Positions 1-7,371 are shown, counted from the first letter of the stretch. The stretch: 21,228 bases of DNA from CAYJMQ01 sp964371555 (GCA_964371555.1 CAYJMQ010000036.1:1-21228); one strand, 5' to 3'. Notes: generated by a model not told the origin, from the sequence alone. Program-made: numbers and translations.

Positions 1-213
1 GGTATGATTTTGTGCAGATTCTGGTTGACCAGATGGCAAGAGAAACGGGCTGACAATTTAAGATCAGCTAAAAATGAAAAAATTAAAAGATTTTTAATTG
101 GGAAGGCCAGAAAAAAAGCTTGAGACCCTCAACGTTTAAAAAATCGTCATTCTTGGACGACCTCCCCTCCTAAAATCACTCATCGCAAAAAACTATGTAT
201 CAAAAATGAGAAG
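1..213. other. Non-coding region left of the small secreted gene
   Basis: I see no convincing gene here. Position 1 may fall in the last codons of a + strand gene (one frame is open from the edge to a TGA at 51-53), but too little is present to identify it. The stretch is A-rich. It holds an all-A/T palindrome (8-bp arms at 81-88 and 92-99, 3-nt loop). It also holds a short hairpin with arms TCGTC at 144-148 and GACGA at 156-160. Read on the - strand this second hairpin is followed by six T (138-143), so it could be a weak intrinsic terminator for leftward transcription, but the 5-bp stem is marginal. Confidence 0.4.
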
Positions 214-241
214 TTGACGCTCATTTCAACTTTCTGATAAC
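214..241 (+). promoter_or_regulatory. Possible sigma70-type promoter for the small secreted protein
   Basis: TTGACG (214-219) matches five of six bases of the -35 consensus. GATAAC (236-241) matches four of six bases of the -10 consensus at a 16-bp spacing. Transcription would start near 247-249, placing the 13-bp hairpin at 257-285 almost at the mRNA 5' end. The -35 hexamer lies inside overlapping inverted repeats (AAATGAG 204-210 with CTCATTT 220-226; AAGTTGA 211-217 with TCAACTT 226-232), which could be operator sequence. This is a match by eye only. Confidence 0.4.
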
Positions 242-256
242 GTCCAAAAATAAATA

Positions 257-285
257 GACAGGCCATTGCGGAGCAATGGCCTGTC
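257..285 (+). promoter_or_regulatory. Perfect 13-bp hairpin in the 5' leader
   Basis: Arms GACAGGCCATTGC (257-269) and GCAATGGCCTGTC (273-285) pair perfectly around a GGA loop. The hairpin ends 5 nt before the Shine-Dalgarno sequence. No T-run follows, so it does not look like an intrinsic terminator. If the promoter at 214-241 is right, the hairpin sits within about 10 nt of the transcript's 5' end. There it could protect the mRNA or limit ribosome access. A protein-binding palindrome or a dispersed repeat are alternatives. Confidence 0.6.
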
Positions 286-290
286 GACTG

Positions 291-299
291 AAGGAGGTG
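291..299 (+). promoter_or_regulatory. Strong Shine-Dalgarno deciding the start at 305
   Basis: AAGGAGGTG is nearly a full anti-Shine-Dalgarno match, 5 nt before the ATG at 305. It excludes the in-frame ATG at 266, which lies inside the left arm of the 13-bp hairpin. Confidence 0.85.
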
Positions 300-304
300 T
301 TCAA

Positions 305-814
305 ATGAAGAAGGGTCTTTTGATTTCGCTCATATCTATCGTTATCATTTGTGTTTTTATTTCAATTTCGGAGGCAAAGGTTCCTGACCGTGTTACGGGG
401 GCAATATCCGACGGCTATCATCTCACCGCTTATTACACGATTGTCGATTCGTGGATCACCTATAAGAATGGCATTGCATACATCGGCATCGATACCCAGG
501 GGGATTGCCGAGGCTACTACATTCCAGATTGCCATGATCACTTCTACCCCCCCCATCACCCCTGGCGTGAATGCCGCGAGGTGCGGCGTGTCGATTGCAG
601 AAACGAACGAGGCTATTTTGCGCTCCCCGCAGACAAAATTATCTATGATGGAAAAAAGCGTCTGAAGTACATCGAGAACGGAAAGCATCTTACGATCGCA
701 AAGTGGAGCCGCATCCCTCTCTTCGGGGGATGGAAGCTCAGGGATTATGTGAAAATTGCAGTAGGCCGTGATTTTTTGGAAGCAAGTCTTTTGATATTTG
801 AGCCGGAGGAATAA
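305..814 (+). CDS. Small secreted Cys/His-rich protein of unknown function
   Basis: 169 residues. I do not recognise the family. The N-terminus (Lys-Lys, then a hydrophobic stretch at residues 4-20, then Ser-Glu-Ala at 22-24) is a signal peptide with likely cleavage after Ala24, so the protein is exported. The mature part has exactly four cysteines (C68, C76, C90, C98), probably two disulfides. Between them lies a His/Pro-rich segment (H77, D78, H79, then H84-H85) that could bind metal. The C-terminal half is rich in Lys, Trp and Tyr and probably beta-stranded. The start is set by the strong Shine-Dalgarno at 291-299. A run of eight C (547-554) encodes a Pro-Pro near the His segment. The gene stands alone and converges on the exopolysaccharide operon. 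No link to that operon is evident beyond adjacency. Confidence 0.75.
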   Translation: MKKGLLISLISIVIICVFISISEAKVPDRVTGAISDGYHLTAYYTIVDSWITYKNGIAYIGIDTQGDCRGYYIPDCHDHFYPPHHPWRECREVRRVDCRNERGYFALPADKIIYDGKKRLKYIENGKHLTIAKWSRIPLFGGWKLRDYVKIAVGRDFLEASLLIFEPEE

Positions 815-847
815 GAGATCCCTCGTCGCTACGCTCCTCGGGATGAC
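815..847. repeat. Dispersed palindromic repeat between convergent genes
   Basis: It starts directly after the TAA of the small secreted gene. On the - strand it reads GTCATCCCGAGGAGCG..., ending in GGGATCTC. Its form (GTCATYCYGAG, an AGCG core, then a GRATC end) is shared with the larger element at 19827-19918, so I place both in one repeat family. Near-identical intergenic repeats occur in many environmental bacterial genomes (general recollection). It can fold imperfectly through ATCCC and GGGAT. No T-run follows on either strand. Confidence 0.6.
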
Positions 848-898
848 ATTACGTCCAGGATGACATTACGCCCAGGATGACATTACGCCCAGGATGAC
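841..898. repeat. Tandem 17-bp repeat, three copies plus a partial
   Basis: The unit GGATGACATTACGYCCA occurs at 841-857, 858-874 and 875-891. A partial fourth copy (GGATGAC, 892-898) abuts the stop codon of the leftward EpsI-fusion gene. Copies two and three are identical; copy one differs by one base. The first unit begins with the GGATGAC end of the preceding palindrome, which suggests the array grew by slippage from that element. Confidence 0.85.
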
Positions 899-899
899 T

Positions 900-2960
900 T
901 TACTCCCAAAAAAGCTGCCTTAGCCGCGGATCCTCCAATGCCTGAATCGCCATCGCAAGCCAGGCGGAACCTGCCATCGAAGGAGATGGCGAGAATTGAA
1001 ACGGGACTTCGCGCGTAGAATAGATGATCCCCCCTGAGGGGGTTTGCATTTTAATCATTTCAGCGATGATTTCTTTCGCTTTATCGATCTTTCCTGCCTT
1101 AAGATAAGCCATCGCAACACCGAGTGAGCCTTCAGACCAGACCATTTCAATATCTGACCAGCTTTTATCTGGTTTGTGAGGGTAGATCAGGCGGTTGATC
1201 TCGAGTTCGTCGTAGACATATCCCTTATAATAGGGGCGGTATCCCCGAATCTTTTGCAGCGGATCGAGGATGGCATAGCGTTCCATCGCAGAAATGAGCC
1301 TTTCAGTCTTTGCCTGATCCCCCCCACCCTCCACTGATAAGGCGAAAAGAAGCCCCCACGAAGCGCAGTCGAGCGCCTGACTTGTGTCGATATCCCCTTT
1401 TCTCACCCCCCGATTATATTGCCCCTCCCCTTTATTCCATGCGCTGATTTCCAGCGCCTGTTTCATCAGCGCCACCGCTTCTTTATATTTTTTTTCACCC
1501 GTCAAAAGGGAAAGGTTTTTTAACAAAAAGAAGATATCGAGGTTATGCTCGATACTTGCCCACTCTACTTTCCCCGCATGAAATTTTTCGATCACCCGAT
1601 TGGTTTTTTCATCTTTAACCATCGCATGGGCCCCCTCCCCCCCTGTCACAAGCCCATAACGAAGATCTTTCGGATCGAGAACCTGATCCTCTAAAATGGC
1701 ATCTGCGATTTTCTTTGCAATTTTCAAATAGCGCTTGAGATTCTCGTCTCTCACTAAAATTTCCGGATCCTCGAACATGCGCCTTCGGATATGATAGGTG
1801 ATCGCGTAGCCCGCCCACGCCGAGGCGCCATTGCGGATAATCGCTTCATCGTAATTCCATTTCGACGGCCAGTCGTCATGGGTATTGTAGCTAAACCAAA
1901 ATCTCCCATCTCCCTGCATCACGCGTTCAAAGGCATCTATGATCAACTCCGCCTCCCCAAAATAGCCGGCCTGACTCAGCGCGATAAGACCGATCGCGTT
2001 GTCATAGATGGCAGAGCGGCTAAAAATATAACGATAACTTTTGTCATTTTCTGTTTTGGGCTGATCCCGGTTGAGTTCGTAACTCAAAAGCAGATAACGA
2101 CGACTGATCTCAGGCAACCGCACAATAGAATTTGGGACACGTTGATTTAAGATCCATGCAAGTACTTTCTCTTTGGCATCATTGAAAGAATGAGGCACCT
2201 TTGCCACAACAGGTGGCAGGGTTCGAGACGGTAATACCCGCTTTGCCGATACTTTCGTTTCTGGCTGCTTCTTCGTCACATTAAGATTCAAGAGACCTTC
2301 CATGAAATTGATGAGGGATCTCCCGGCCTTCTCTTCCGAGGTATGCCCTTCGACTGAAACGCGAAAGAGAAGCGTCCCTTCTGACACCTCTCTTCTGGGC
2401 GAAGGCCAGATATACCAATAGCTGACAAGATGAACATTCCCCCCCTTTTGCGCGATAAAATAGCGAATGGGGAATGCATCCTTATCAATATGCACCCGCT
2501 TAATTTCACGCCGTGCCACATCCCACCCATCACTGATATAGCAGACCTCGGCGGAGTGGAACTGGCTTTGATGTGATCCATAGACCGCAATCAACCAGAC
2601 ATTTTCACGGGAGCGCGGATGGTGATAAAGACGAAAAAGCGAAATATCAGCGTATTGATTTGAGATGTTTTCACCCTCCCACTCACCGACTTTCACCGGA
2701 AAATTGGAGAGGAAATCTTTTTGAAAAAAGTTGCTCCGGGTCGGCATGCGCCCTTCACTCGAAGTAAAATGATAAAGGGAAGTATCGGCGGTCCACTTGT
2801 AAGTTCCCAAAACATCTGGACCCAAAACACCTGGAGACGCGCCCTTTGAACGAAGGGAAAACGTCTCATCAAAATACCGAAAGCGCAAAAATACCAGTGT
2901 CCCCAGAAAAAGAAGGAGCATTCCAATCAAATAGAGAATGCGCCTATGTTCTAGCGTCAT
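900..2960 (-). CDS. EpsI (DUF3485) domain fused to an alpha/alpha-toroid glycosidase-like domain
   Basis: 686 residues. One N-terminal membrane segment (about 8-26) anchors it. Residues about 80-225 are an EpsI/DUF3485 domain, the partner domain found with exosortases: Val-Gly-Glu-Trp at 91-94, the hallmark H135-S-A-E138-V-C140-Y motif, Asp-Gly-Trp at 144-146, and a following Val-Ser-Tyr-Trp-Tyr strand. After a linker, residues about 260-686 form a helical-hairpin array with repeated Tyr-Asp-Asn-Ala, Trp-Ala-Gly and Trp-Leu-Ala-Met-Ala elements, resembling six-hairpin ((alpha/alpha)6) glycosidases. It is the last gene of the operon and overlaps the exosortase gene by 17 nt, so the two are translationally coupled. 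Inference: it assists exosortase while acting on, or binding, the exported polysaccharide. The catalytic residues of the toroid cannot be assigned from sequence alone, and it might be a binding domain or a lyase. Confidence 0.8.
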   Translation of the reverse strand: MTLEHRRILYLIGMLLLFLGTLVFLRFRYFDETFSLRSKGASPGVLGPDVLGTYKWTADTSLYHFTSSEGRMPTRSNFFQKDFLSNFPVKVGEWEGENISNQYADISLFRLYHHPRSRENVWLIAVYGSHQSQFHSAEVCYISDGWDVARREIKRVHIDKDAFPIRYFIAQKGGNVHLVSYWYIWPSPRREVSEGTLLFRVSVEGHTSEEKAGRSLINFMEGLLNLNVTKKQPETKVSAKRVLPSRTLPPVVAKVPHSFNDAKEKVLAWILNQRVPNSIVRLPEISRRYLLLSYELNRDQPKTENDKSYRYIFSRSAIYDNAIGLIALSQAGYFGEAELIIDAFERVMQGDGRFWFSYNTHDDWPSKWNYDEAIIRNGASAWAGYAITYHIRRRMFEDPEILVRDENLKRYLKIAKKIADAILEDQVLDPKDLRYGLVTGGEGAHAMVKDEKTNRVIEKFHAGKVEWASIEHNLDIFFLLKNLSLLTGEKKYKEAVALMKQALEISAWNKGEGQYNRGVRKGDIDTSQALDCASWGLLFALSVEGGGDQAKTERLISAMERYAILDPLQKIRGYRPYYKGYVYDELEINRLIYPHKPDKSWSDIEMVWSEGSLGVAMAYLKAGKIDKAKEIIAEMIKMQTPSGGIIYSTREVPFQFSPSPSMAGSAWLAMAIQALEDPRLRQLFWE

Positions 2961-3798
2961 AACGGATTAGGGCCCATACCATTAAAAACGTCAAAAAACA
3001 GGCTACCCCGTAAAAGGTCATTCCAGAGAAATCGTGCCAAAATACCAGCGCCATTTTTTCATCTTTATGGAAGCCAAGAAGAAGCAAAACGATAATCCGA
3101 AACATATTGCTGAAAAACGCGACCGGGATGATCAAAAAAGAAACGAGGATTTTAAAACCAAATTTTAGCCGGATAAATGTCAGGAAAAACACAACCAGCG
3201 AAAAAAGGACAAGCCACGATTTTATGCCGGTACAGTCGGCTGCGATTTGAAATGAAGCATGGGGGAGGAAGAGATTAATCCCCTCCTGCCGGATCTGGTA
3301 TCCCAACACAGAAAAAATATTCTTTGAGAATCCAGAGATAAAAAGCTGCAGGAGGCCTGACAACTCCCCTAAATAGGGGAGTGGAACCGCAAACAAAAAA
3401 TAGAAAAAGGGGAACGAATATCCACCCCACCCGTCTTTTTTACCAAAAAGAAGCAGATGAAGCGCCACCCCCCAGAGCGCGAAAGAAAGGCCGCCCAAGA
3501 ATGGCATCTTCGTTTTAATACCGAATAAAAAAATCACCGCGGAAAGAACCAAGAAAAGGATTGCTGAAATGATATCTTTCGTTCCCAATCGCAAGAGTTG
3601 TATCTCCCGATGAAGCCACAAAAACCGAAGGTAGAGAAAAAAAGAAGCCATGGCGATCCATGGCCCGTGCAGATAAAACGGATCGATTTTCCAGGTATCG
3701 ATGAGATGGAAAAAAAGGGAGCCAAAAAGGACATAAGATAGAGTGATCCCCAAAAGGACGACGATTCCTGATAACATCGCCTTTTGGGTATCGCTCAT
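2944..3798 (-). CDS. Exosortase (membrane transpeptidase for PEP-CTERM-like proteins)
   Basis: 284 residues with about eight membrane helices and little else. Exosortases cleave C-terminal sorting signals at the inner membrane and are tied to exopolysaccharide production. The family landmarks are in order: Tyr-Leu-His-Gly-Pro-Trp at 42-47, Phe-Leu-Phe-Ala-Val-Pro-Leu-Pro at 134-141, the catalytic cysteine C189 in Ala-Asp-Cys-Thr-Gly-Ile, the arginine R234 in Asn-Met-Phe-Arg, and the histidine H255 in Trp-His-Asp. All three residues of the Cys/Arg/His triad are present, so it should be active. It lacks the C-terminal EpsI domain that some exosortases carry, and that domain is supplied by the next gene. 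Its likely substrate is the gene immediately upstream, 6 nt away. A GGAGG lies 15 nt before the ATG, an unusually long spacing, so reinitiation after the preceding stop is plausible. The exact exosortase subtype is not assignable here. Confidence 0.9.
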   Translation of the reverse strand: MSDTQKAMLSGIVVLLGITLSYVLFGSLFFHLIDTWKIDPFYLHGPWIAMASFFLYLRFLWLHREIQLLRLGTKDIISAILFLVLSAVIFLFGIKTKMPFLGGLSFALWGVALHLLLFGKKDGWGGYSFPFFYFLFAVPLPYLGELSGLLQLFISGFSKNIFSVLGYQIRQEGINLFLPHASFQIAADCTGIKSWLVLFSLVVFFLTFIRLKFGFKILVSFLIIPVAFFSNMFRIIVLLLLGFHKDEKMALVFWHDFSGMTFYGVACFLTFLMVWALIRYDART

Positions 3799-3804
3799 CT
3801 TAAG

Positions 3805-4242
3805 CTAGACAAGCCTCCTTCTATAGAGCAGAAGACCGAAACCAAAGACCATGAATCCGGTTCCAAACATCCAGTTCGCCGGAAGTTCAGGCGCCCCTGG
3901 CGGTGTGACTGGTGATCCACTGCCGCTTCCACGGCTTCGATCTTGTCCCGCCCAGTTTATCCTCAAAGTCCCTTCAGCGGATCCCTGGACAACCCGGTTA
4001 TTAACATTCACAATGGAAGATGAGATCCCCTGGATCGTCATCCCGGTAGGTGACCGCTCAACCGTCGCCCCTGTTCCTGTTCCGCTGGCTGTGCTGCTCA
4101 CAGATCCACTGGCAGTTGCCCCCCTGTTCTGATCCCCCACCTGCACCTGCGTCGTCTGCTCTTCAGACAAAACCTGAGATACAGGGAAGAAAAGGGTCAT
4201 CATTATTGTTGCAAAAAGTAATCCAAAAACTGCCCGCTTCAT
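3805..4242 (-). CDS. Small Ser/Thr/Gly-rich protein with C-terminal sorting signal (exosortase substrate)
   Basis: 145 residues. A signal peptide (residues 1-26, ending Val-Leu-Ser) is followed by a low-complexity Ser/Thr/Gly/Ala segment (about 41-62), typical of glycosylated surface proteins. A short beta-like part comes next, then a Gly/Ser/Pro spacer. The C-terminus is tripartite: Ala-Pro-Glu-Leu-Pro (117-121), a hydrophobic segment (about 124-140) and the basic end Arg-Arg-Arg-Leu-Val. This is the layout of PEP-CTERM proteins, but the core reads PELP, not PEP. There are no cysteines. The start is supported by an AGGGGGTGA-type Shine-Dalgarno at 4249-4257. It overlaps the preceding gene by 4 nt and lies 6 nt before the exosortase, strongly implying a dedicated substrate. 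A generic tail-anchored membrane protein is the alternative. Confidence 0.75.
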   Translation of the reverse strand: MKRAVFGLLFATIMMTLFFPVSQVLSEEQTTQVQVGDQNRGATASGSVSSTASGTGTGATVERSPTGMTIQGISSSIVNVNNRVVQGSAEGTLRINWAGQDRSRGSGSGSPVTPPGAPELPANWMFGTGFMVFGFGLLLYRRRLV

Positions 4243-5210
4243 TTTTTTTCACCCCCTTTATTCTCTGTTAGATCGATCTGAACCACAATCCCCGCGGCGT
4301 AGAGCCACTGAAGAAGTGGGTCGATCGACCACGTTAAACCCTTATCCGAAATCAAACCAAACTTTTCAATAGGGTAACTATCTACGTCCCATTTGTCGCC
4401 GCTTGAACCATCCCAGTCTTCACGCCCGGAGAGAGCCATCCGGTTGAGAAGGTTCGAGCTCCCGTTCCCCGCTTTTCCATCCCCTCCAAATGTCGAAACG
4501 CGACTGACCATGCCGTTCACCCCGGATTCCAAAACTTTTGCCTCATATAATTCACCCGGTTTCAGTTTTGCCAGTCCGACTTTTAGCTCAACATGGCGCT
4601 TTGAAACATTCGGGTTCTCATAAATTCCAATCCATGTGTAACCGCCAAATCGATCTGACTTCGTTTCCAAATTTCTAATCTCGTAAATCCCCTTTCCTTC
4701 CATCATTTTACCGACATCCGCAATCGCCATATACCCGCCATCGGCTTCATCGGGTAAATCTGGCATTTCAAAACTTTCTGCCTTCACATTCCACTCTTTC
4801 CCGGACGGTGTCCGAAATAAAATCTTTTTCGCGCGCAAGAGATTTGCCGATTCAACAATGCCCAGCCAAATCAGATAATATTTCCCTTTCTTTGTCTCTC
4901 CCGTTGCCGTCCCCTTCCATTCAAACCGGCTGAAAAGCCGTTTTTGATTCTTTTGAACCATGCTCTCGCCAACGATCCCATATTCAACATGCCCCTCTGT
5001 TTTGTAGAGCGTCCGAAAGCGGCTCGAAATGTCTATTCCAGAAACCGATGACACATCCAAACTCCAGACATTCTCTAAACAAAAAAAGGCAACCAGAAAT
5101 GCCGCCACTGCTTTGACCACTGCTTTAAAACGTACCACACTCAAACTATCTGACTTAATGCTACCTCTCTTTTTTATAAATTCAATGAATTTTTGATGAG
5201 GTGTTTTCAT
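4239..5210 (-). CDS. Secreted protein of unknown function
   Basis: 323 residues. I do not recognise the family. A basic N-terminal extension of about 30 residues precedes a hydrophobic segment (about 31-45), so it is exported through a long signal peptide or a signal anchor. Cleavage after Trp-Ser at 49-50 is possible. The remainder looks beta-rich and soluble, with motifs such as Gly-Gly-Tyr-Thr-Trp-Ile-Gly-Ile-Tyr-Glu and Lys-Pro-Gly-Glu-Leu-Tyr. It has no C-terminal sorting signal. The Shine-Dalgarno before the ATG is weak, and a start nearer the hydrophobic segment cannot be excluded. It overlaps the sorting-signal gene by 4 nt (ATGA). Its place between the exporter and the exosortase substrate suggests a periplasmic or surface role in the same assembly, perhaps as partner of the small sorted protein. 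Confidence 0.7.
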   Translation of the reverse strand: MKTPHQKFIEFIKKRGSIKSDSLSVVRFKAVVKAVAAFLVAFFCLENVWSLDVSSVSGIDISSRFRTLYKTEGHVEYGIVGESMVQKNQKRLFSRFEWKGTATGETKKGKYYLIWLGIVESANLLRAKKILFRTPSGKEWNVKAESFEMPDLPDEADGGYMAIADVGKMMEGKGIYEIRNLETKSDRFGGYTWIGIYENPNVSKRHVELKVGLAKLKPGELYEAKVLESGVNGMVSRVSTFGGDGKAGNGSSNLLNRMALSGREDWDGSSGDKWDVDSYPIEKFGLISDKGLTWSIDPLLQWLYAAGIVVQIDLTENKGGEKK

Positions 5211-5250
5211 TAAGAGCTCATTAAAATTAGCCTTTAAAATCTTGGGGCGG

Positions 5251-7371
5251 TTAATCTGTGTAATACCTCCCCCTTAACGCATCCTGGGCGAGAATAAATG
5301 TTAAATACGTCCGCAATGCCCAAAATCGATCCCTGTCCTGCCCCCCGTTGATCTGGGCGAGTCCATCGAGGTTAAAGTAAATCCACTGAACCAATGGAAA
5401 TGACTGAATCAGGCGAAAAACATTTTTGTAAGTCCCCCCAAAATTTTCACTGTGATTTTCGCTATGAAATTCATAGAGTAAATCGATCAGATATTTCTCT
5501 TTGAAATAACGCTCTGAAAACCGGATCGCGCCTAAGTTAGTCGAAGCGCTCGGGCGACTGATATGGCGAAATTCGTAACGAAGCTCGATCGGTTCAAAGA
5601 AAGGGAGCCTGAAAAAAACGATTCCCCGTTTGTCGAACCGGTCCCGAAACCCCCTCTTCTTTTGAAAGTCCTGAACAGAGAAGCTCGCAATGCTCCGGAA
5701 ATGGGAGGTAAAATCATATCCAGCCGCAATACCATAAGTGTCAAGGGGATCGATATAGAGATCTCTCGAATGTGAGGCCAGGGCAGACTGAGTTACCACA
5801 GACTCCCTGGAAAATGAGCCGATCGAAAAAAAACGCGGCGCCTCAACCCTGAGCAGCGCAAATCCCGTAGGCAGCCATTCGGGATGCGGGAGATTAAATC
5901 TATGCTCAAAGTCATCCCCATGCTGCAGAAATCGTTCCAGATCAAAACGGCTGGAAACATAGAGGCACTTCTTGTAGAGCGGATAATCGAGACGAAACGA
6001 TCCGACATACTGATCATAAATGAATTCACGGTCTTTATTCGTCGTAGCAACATTGGGATCTTTATCGGTATTGTTAAGCGCCGTCTGGGAGATCTGAAAT
6101 CTTGCCTCAACCGCTTTGCCCGGCTCAAAGGGAATAAAAAGCTCATTGGAATTGAGATGAACATTTTCTTCGCGAACCCGAATATCTGTGAGTGTATCCC
6201 TGAGGATGTTGTAAAAAAGATGATAGCGGCTGATAAACGTCGGCGCTTTTAAAAGCTTTACCCGCTTTAACCCCTGAAGCGCTTCAATGTACAAGGGGTC
6301 AATTTTTAAGCTCTTTTGATAATAGTCGATCGATTTATCCCAAAATCCGTTAAAAAAGTATAGTTGCGCGAGCCCCGCGTATGCGCCTGCGCTCTGGGGA
6401 TTGATTTCGATCGCCTTTTTGTAGAGCTTTTCAGACTCCTCCATTTTGTTTTGCCAGCTATAGACCCGACCGAGAGAGATATAGCTCTGGATATCGAGCT
6501 CCTGGAGTGAGATCGCCTTTTTAAAAGCGGTCGCCGCCGAATCAATCCGGGCCGTGCGGGTATAGAGGAGCCCCAGATGCGCCTGAATATCCCCCCGGGC
6601 AGGGGCGATCTTTGCCGCCTTTTCATACCAGTGAATGCTCTGCCCAATCGCGCCCAGCTCGCCATACATATAACCGATGGAAAGCATGCTATCGACATTC
6701 TCCGGCTCGATATCGAGAATTTTCAGTTCGGTATGAATACCCTTTGTATGTTGTTCACTCCATTTGTAAGTATTCGAAAGCCCCTTGAGGATCTCTATAT
6801 CCTTTGGATTCTTTGCGAGAACTTTTTTGTATGCCTCTTCGCTTTTTTTATACTCCTTGTTCCAACTATAAACGCGCCCGAGCCCTAAGAGCGCATCTCG
6901 GCTATCAGGCGCAAATTGCAGCGCCTTCTGAAATGTCTGAATAGAAATTTTATAATCGCCTGCCCAACTCTGAACACGCGCAAGACCCGCCATCGCGTCA
7001 ATACTATCCGGATATTTGCGCAAAACCTCCTGGTAAAGTTTGATCGATTCCTTATATTTTTTTTGCCACGAATAGACGGTTGCAAGCCCAATTTTTGCTT
7101 CCGCATGATCGGGCTGAATCTCTAAAACCTTCTTAAAATAAGTGATTGCCTCCTCAAATTTTTCGCTCCAGCTGAGATAGCGGGCGAGCTGAACCATTGA
7201 ATCAAGATCGTTGGGATTGGCCTCAATCGCTTTACGGTACTTGTCGATCTCGGGCTCAAATTGAGCCAGGAGGGGGGAAGAACAAAGAAAGATCATTAAA
7301 AGCACAAGAAAAAAGGTCGACGGACCATTTCTTCTAGGAAAATGGCTTGCTACTGAACCCCTTATGCTCAA
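5251..7371 (-). CDS. TPR plus outer-membrane beta-barrel polysaccharide exporter (PgaA/BcsC-like architecture)
   Basis: 706 residues. A signal peptide covers about 1-36 (basic stretch, hydrophobic core, Leu-Leu-Ala-Gln). From about residue 55 there are nine consecutive TPR units of exactly 34 residues plus a degenerate tenth, to about residue 385. Several units carry an unusual Ser-Trp at the end of helix A. Residues about 395-706 are aromatic-rich alternating strands consistent with an outer-membrane barrel. Periplasmic TPRs joined to a barrel is the layout of exporters such as PgaA (poly-N-acetylglucosamine) and BcsC (cellulose). It follows the GT2 synthase directly, as expected for a synthase-dependent exporter. 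The start is TTG at 7371, with GGGAG at 7376-7380, inside the end of the synthase gene (38-nt overlap). The next ATG (codon 26) lies within the hydrophobic core of the signal peptide and would remove its basic n-region. Confidence 0.85.
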   Translation of the reverse strand: MSIRGSVASHFPRRNGPSTFFLVLLMIFLCSSPLLAQFEPEIDKYRKAIEANPNDLDSMVQLARYLSWSEKFEEAITYFKKVLEIQPDHAEAKIGLATVYSWQKKYKESIKLYQEVLRKYPDSIDAMAGLARVQSWAGDYKISIQTFQKALQFAPDSRDALLGLGRVYSWNKEYKKSEEAYKKVLAKNPKDIEILKGLSNTYKWSEQHTKGIHTELKILDIEPENVDSMLSIGYMYGELGAIGQSIHWYEKAAKIAPARGDIQAHLGLLYTRTARIDSAATAFKKAISLQELDIQSYISLGRVYSWQNKMEESEKLYKKAIEINPQSAGAYAGLAQLYFFNGFWDKSIDYYQKSLKIDPLYIEALQGLKRVKLLKAPTFISRYHLFYNILRDTLTDIRVREENVHLNSNELFIPFEPGKAVEARFQISQTALNNTDKDPNVATTNKDREFIYDQYVGSFRLDYPLYKKCLYVSSRFDLERFLQHGDDFEHRFNLPHPEWLPTGFALLRVEAPRFFSIGSFSRESVVTQSALASHSRDLYIDPLDTYGIAAGYDFTSHFRSIASFSVQDFQKKRGFRDRFDKRGIVFFRLPFFEPIELRYEFRHISRPSASTNLGAIRFSERYFKEKYLIDLLYEFHSENHSENFGGTYKNVFRLIQSFPLVQWIYFNLDGLAQINGGQDRDRFWALRTYLTFILAQDALRGRYYTD

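Noticed and set aside
1..123. Frames open from the left edge: one to a TGA at 51-53 and another to a TGA at 121-123
   Set aside because: Only 16 and 40 codons are present. The first could be the tail of a real gene and the second is rich in Lys/Arg from A-rich DNA. Neither can be identified, so neither is annotated as a gene.
138..160. Intrinsic terminator for leftward transcription
   Set aside because: The stem has only 5 bp with a 7-nt loop and lies more than 700 nt beyond the end of the leftward operon. It is mentioned with the non-coding region but not called as a terminator.
815..898. CRISPR array
   Set aside because: The 17-bp units are directly adjacent with no spacers and no cas genes are nearby.
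3805..4242. Gram-positive style LPXTG sortase substrate
   Set aside because: There is no Leu-Pro-x-Thr-Gly, the genome looks diderm, and an exosortase with its full Cys/Arg/His set is the next gene.
5563..6252. Open + strand frames opposite the TPR/barrel gene
   Set aside because: They lie wholly antisense to a well-supported coding region, have no plausible Shine-Dalgarno or domain, and appear to be shadows of its codon pattern.
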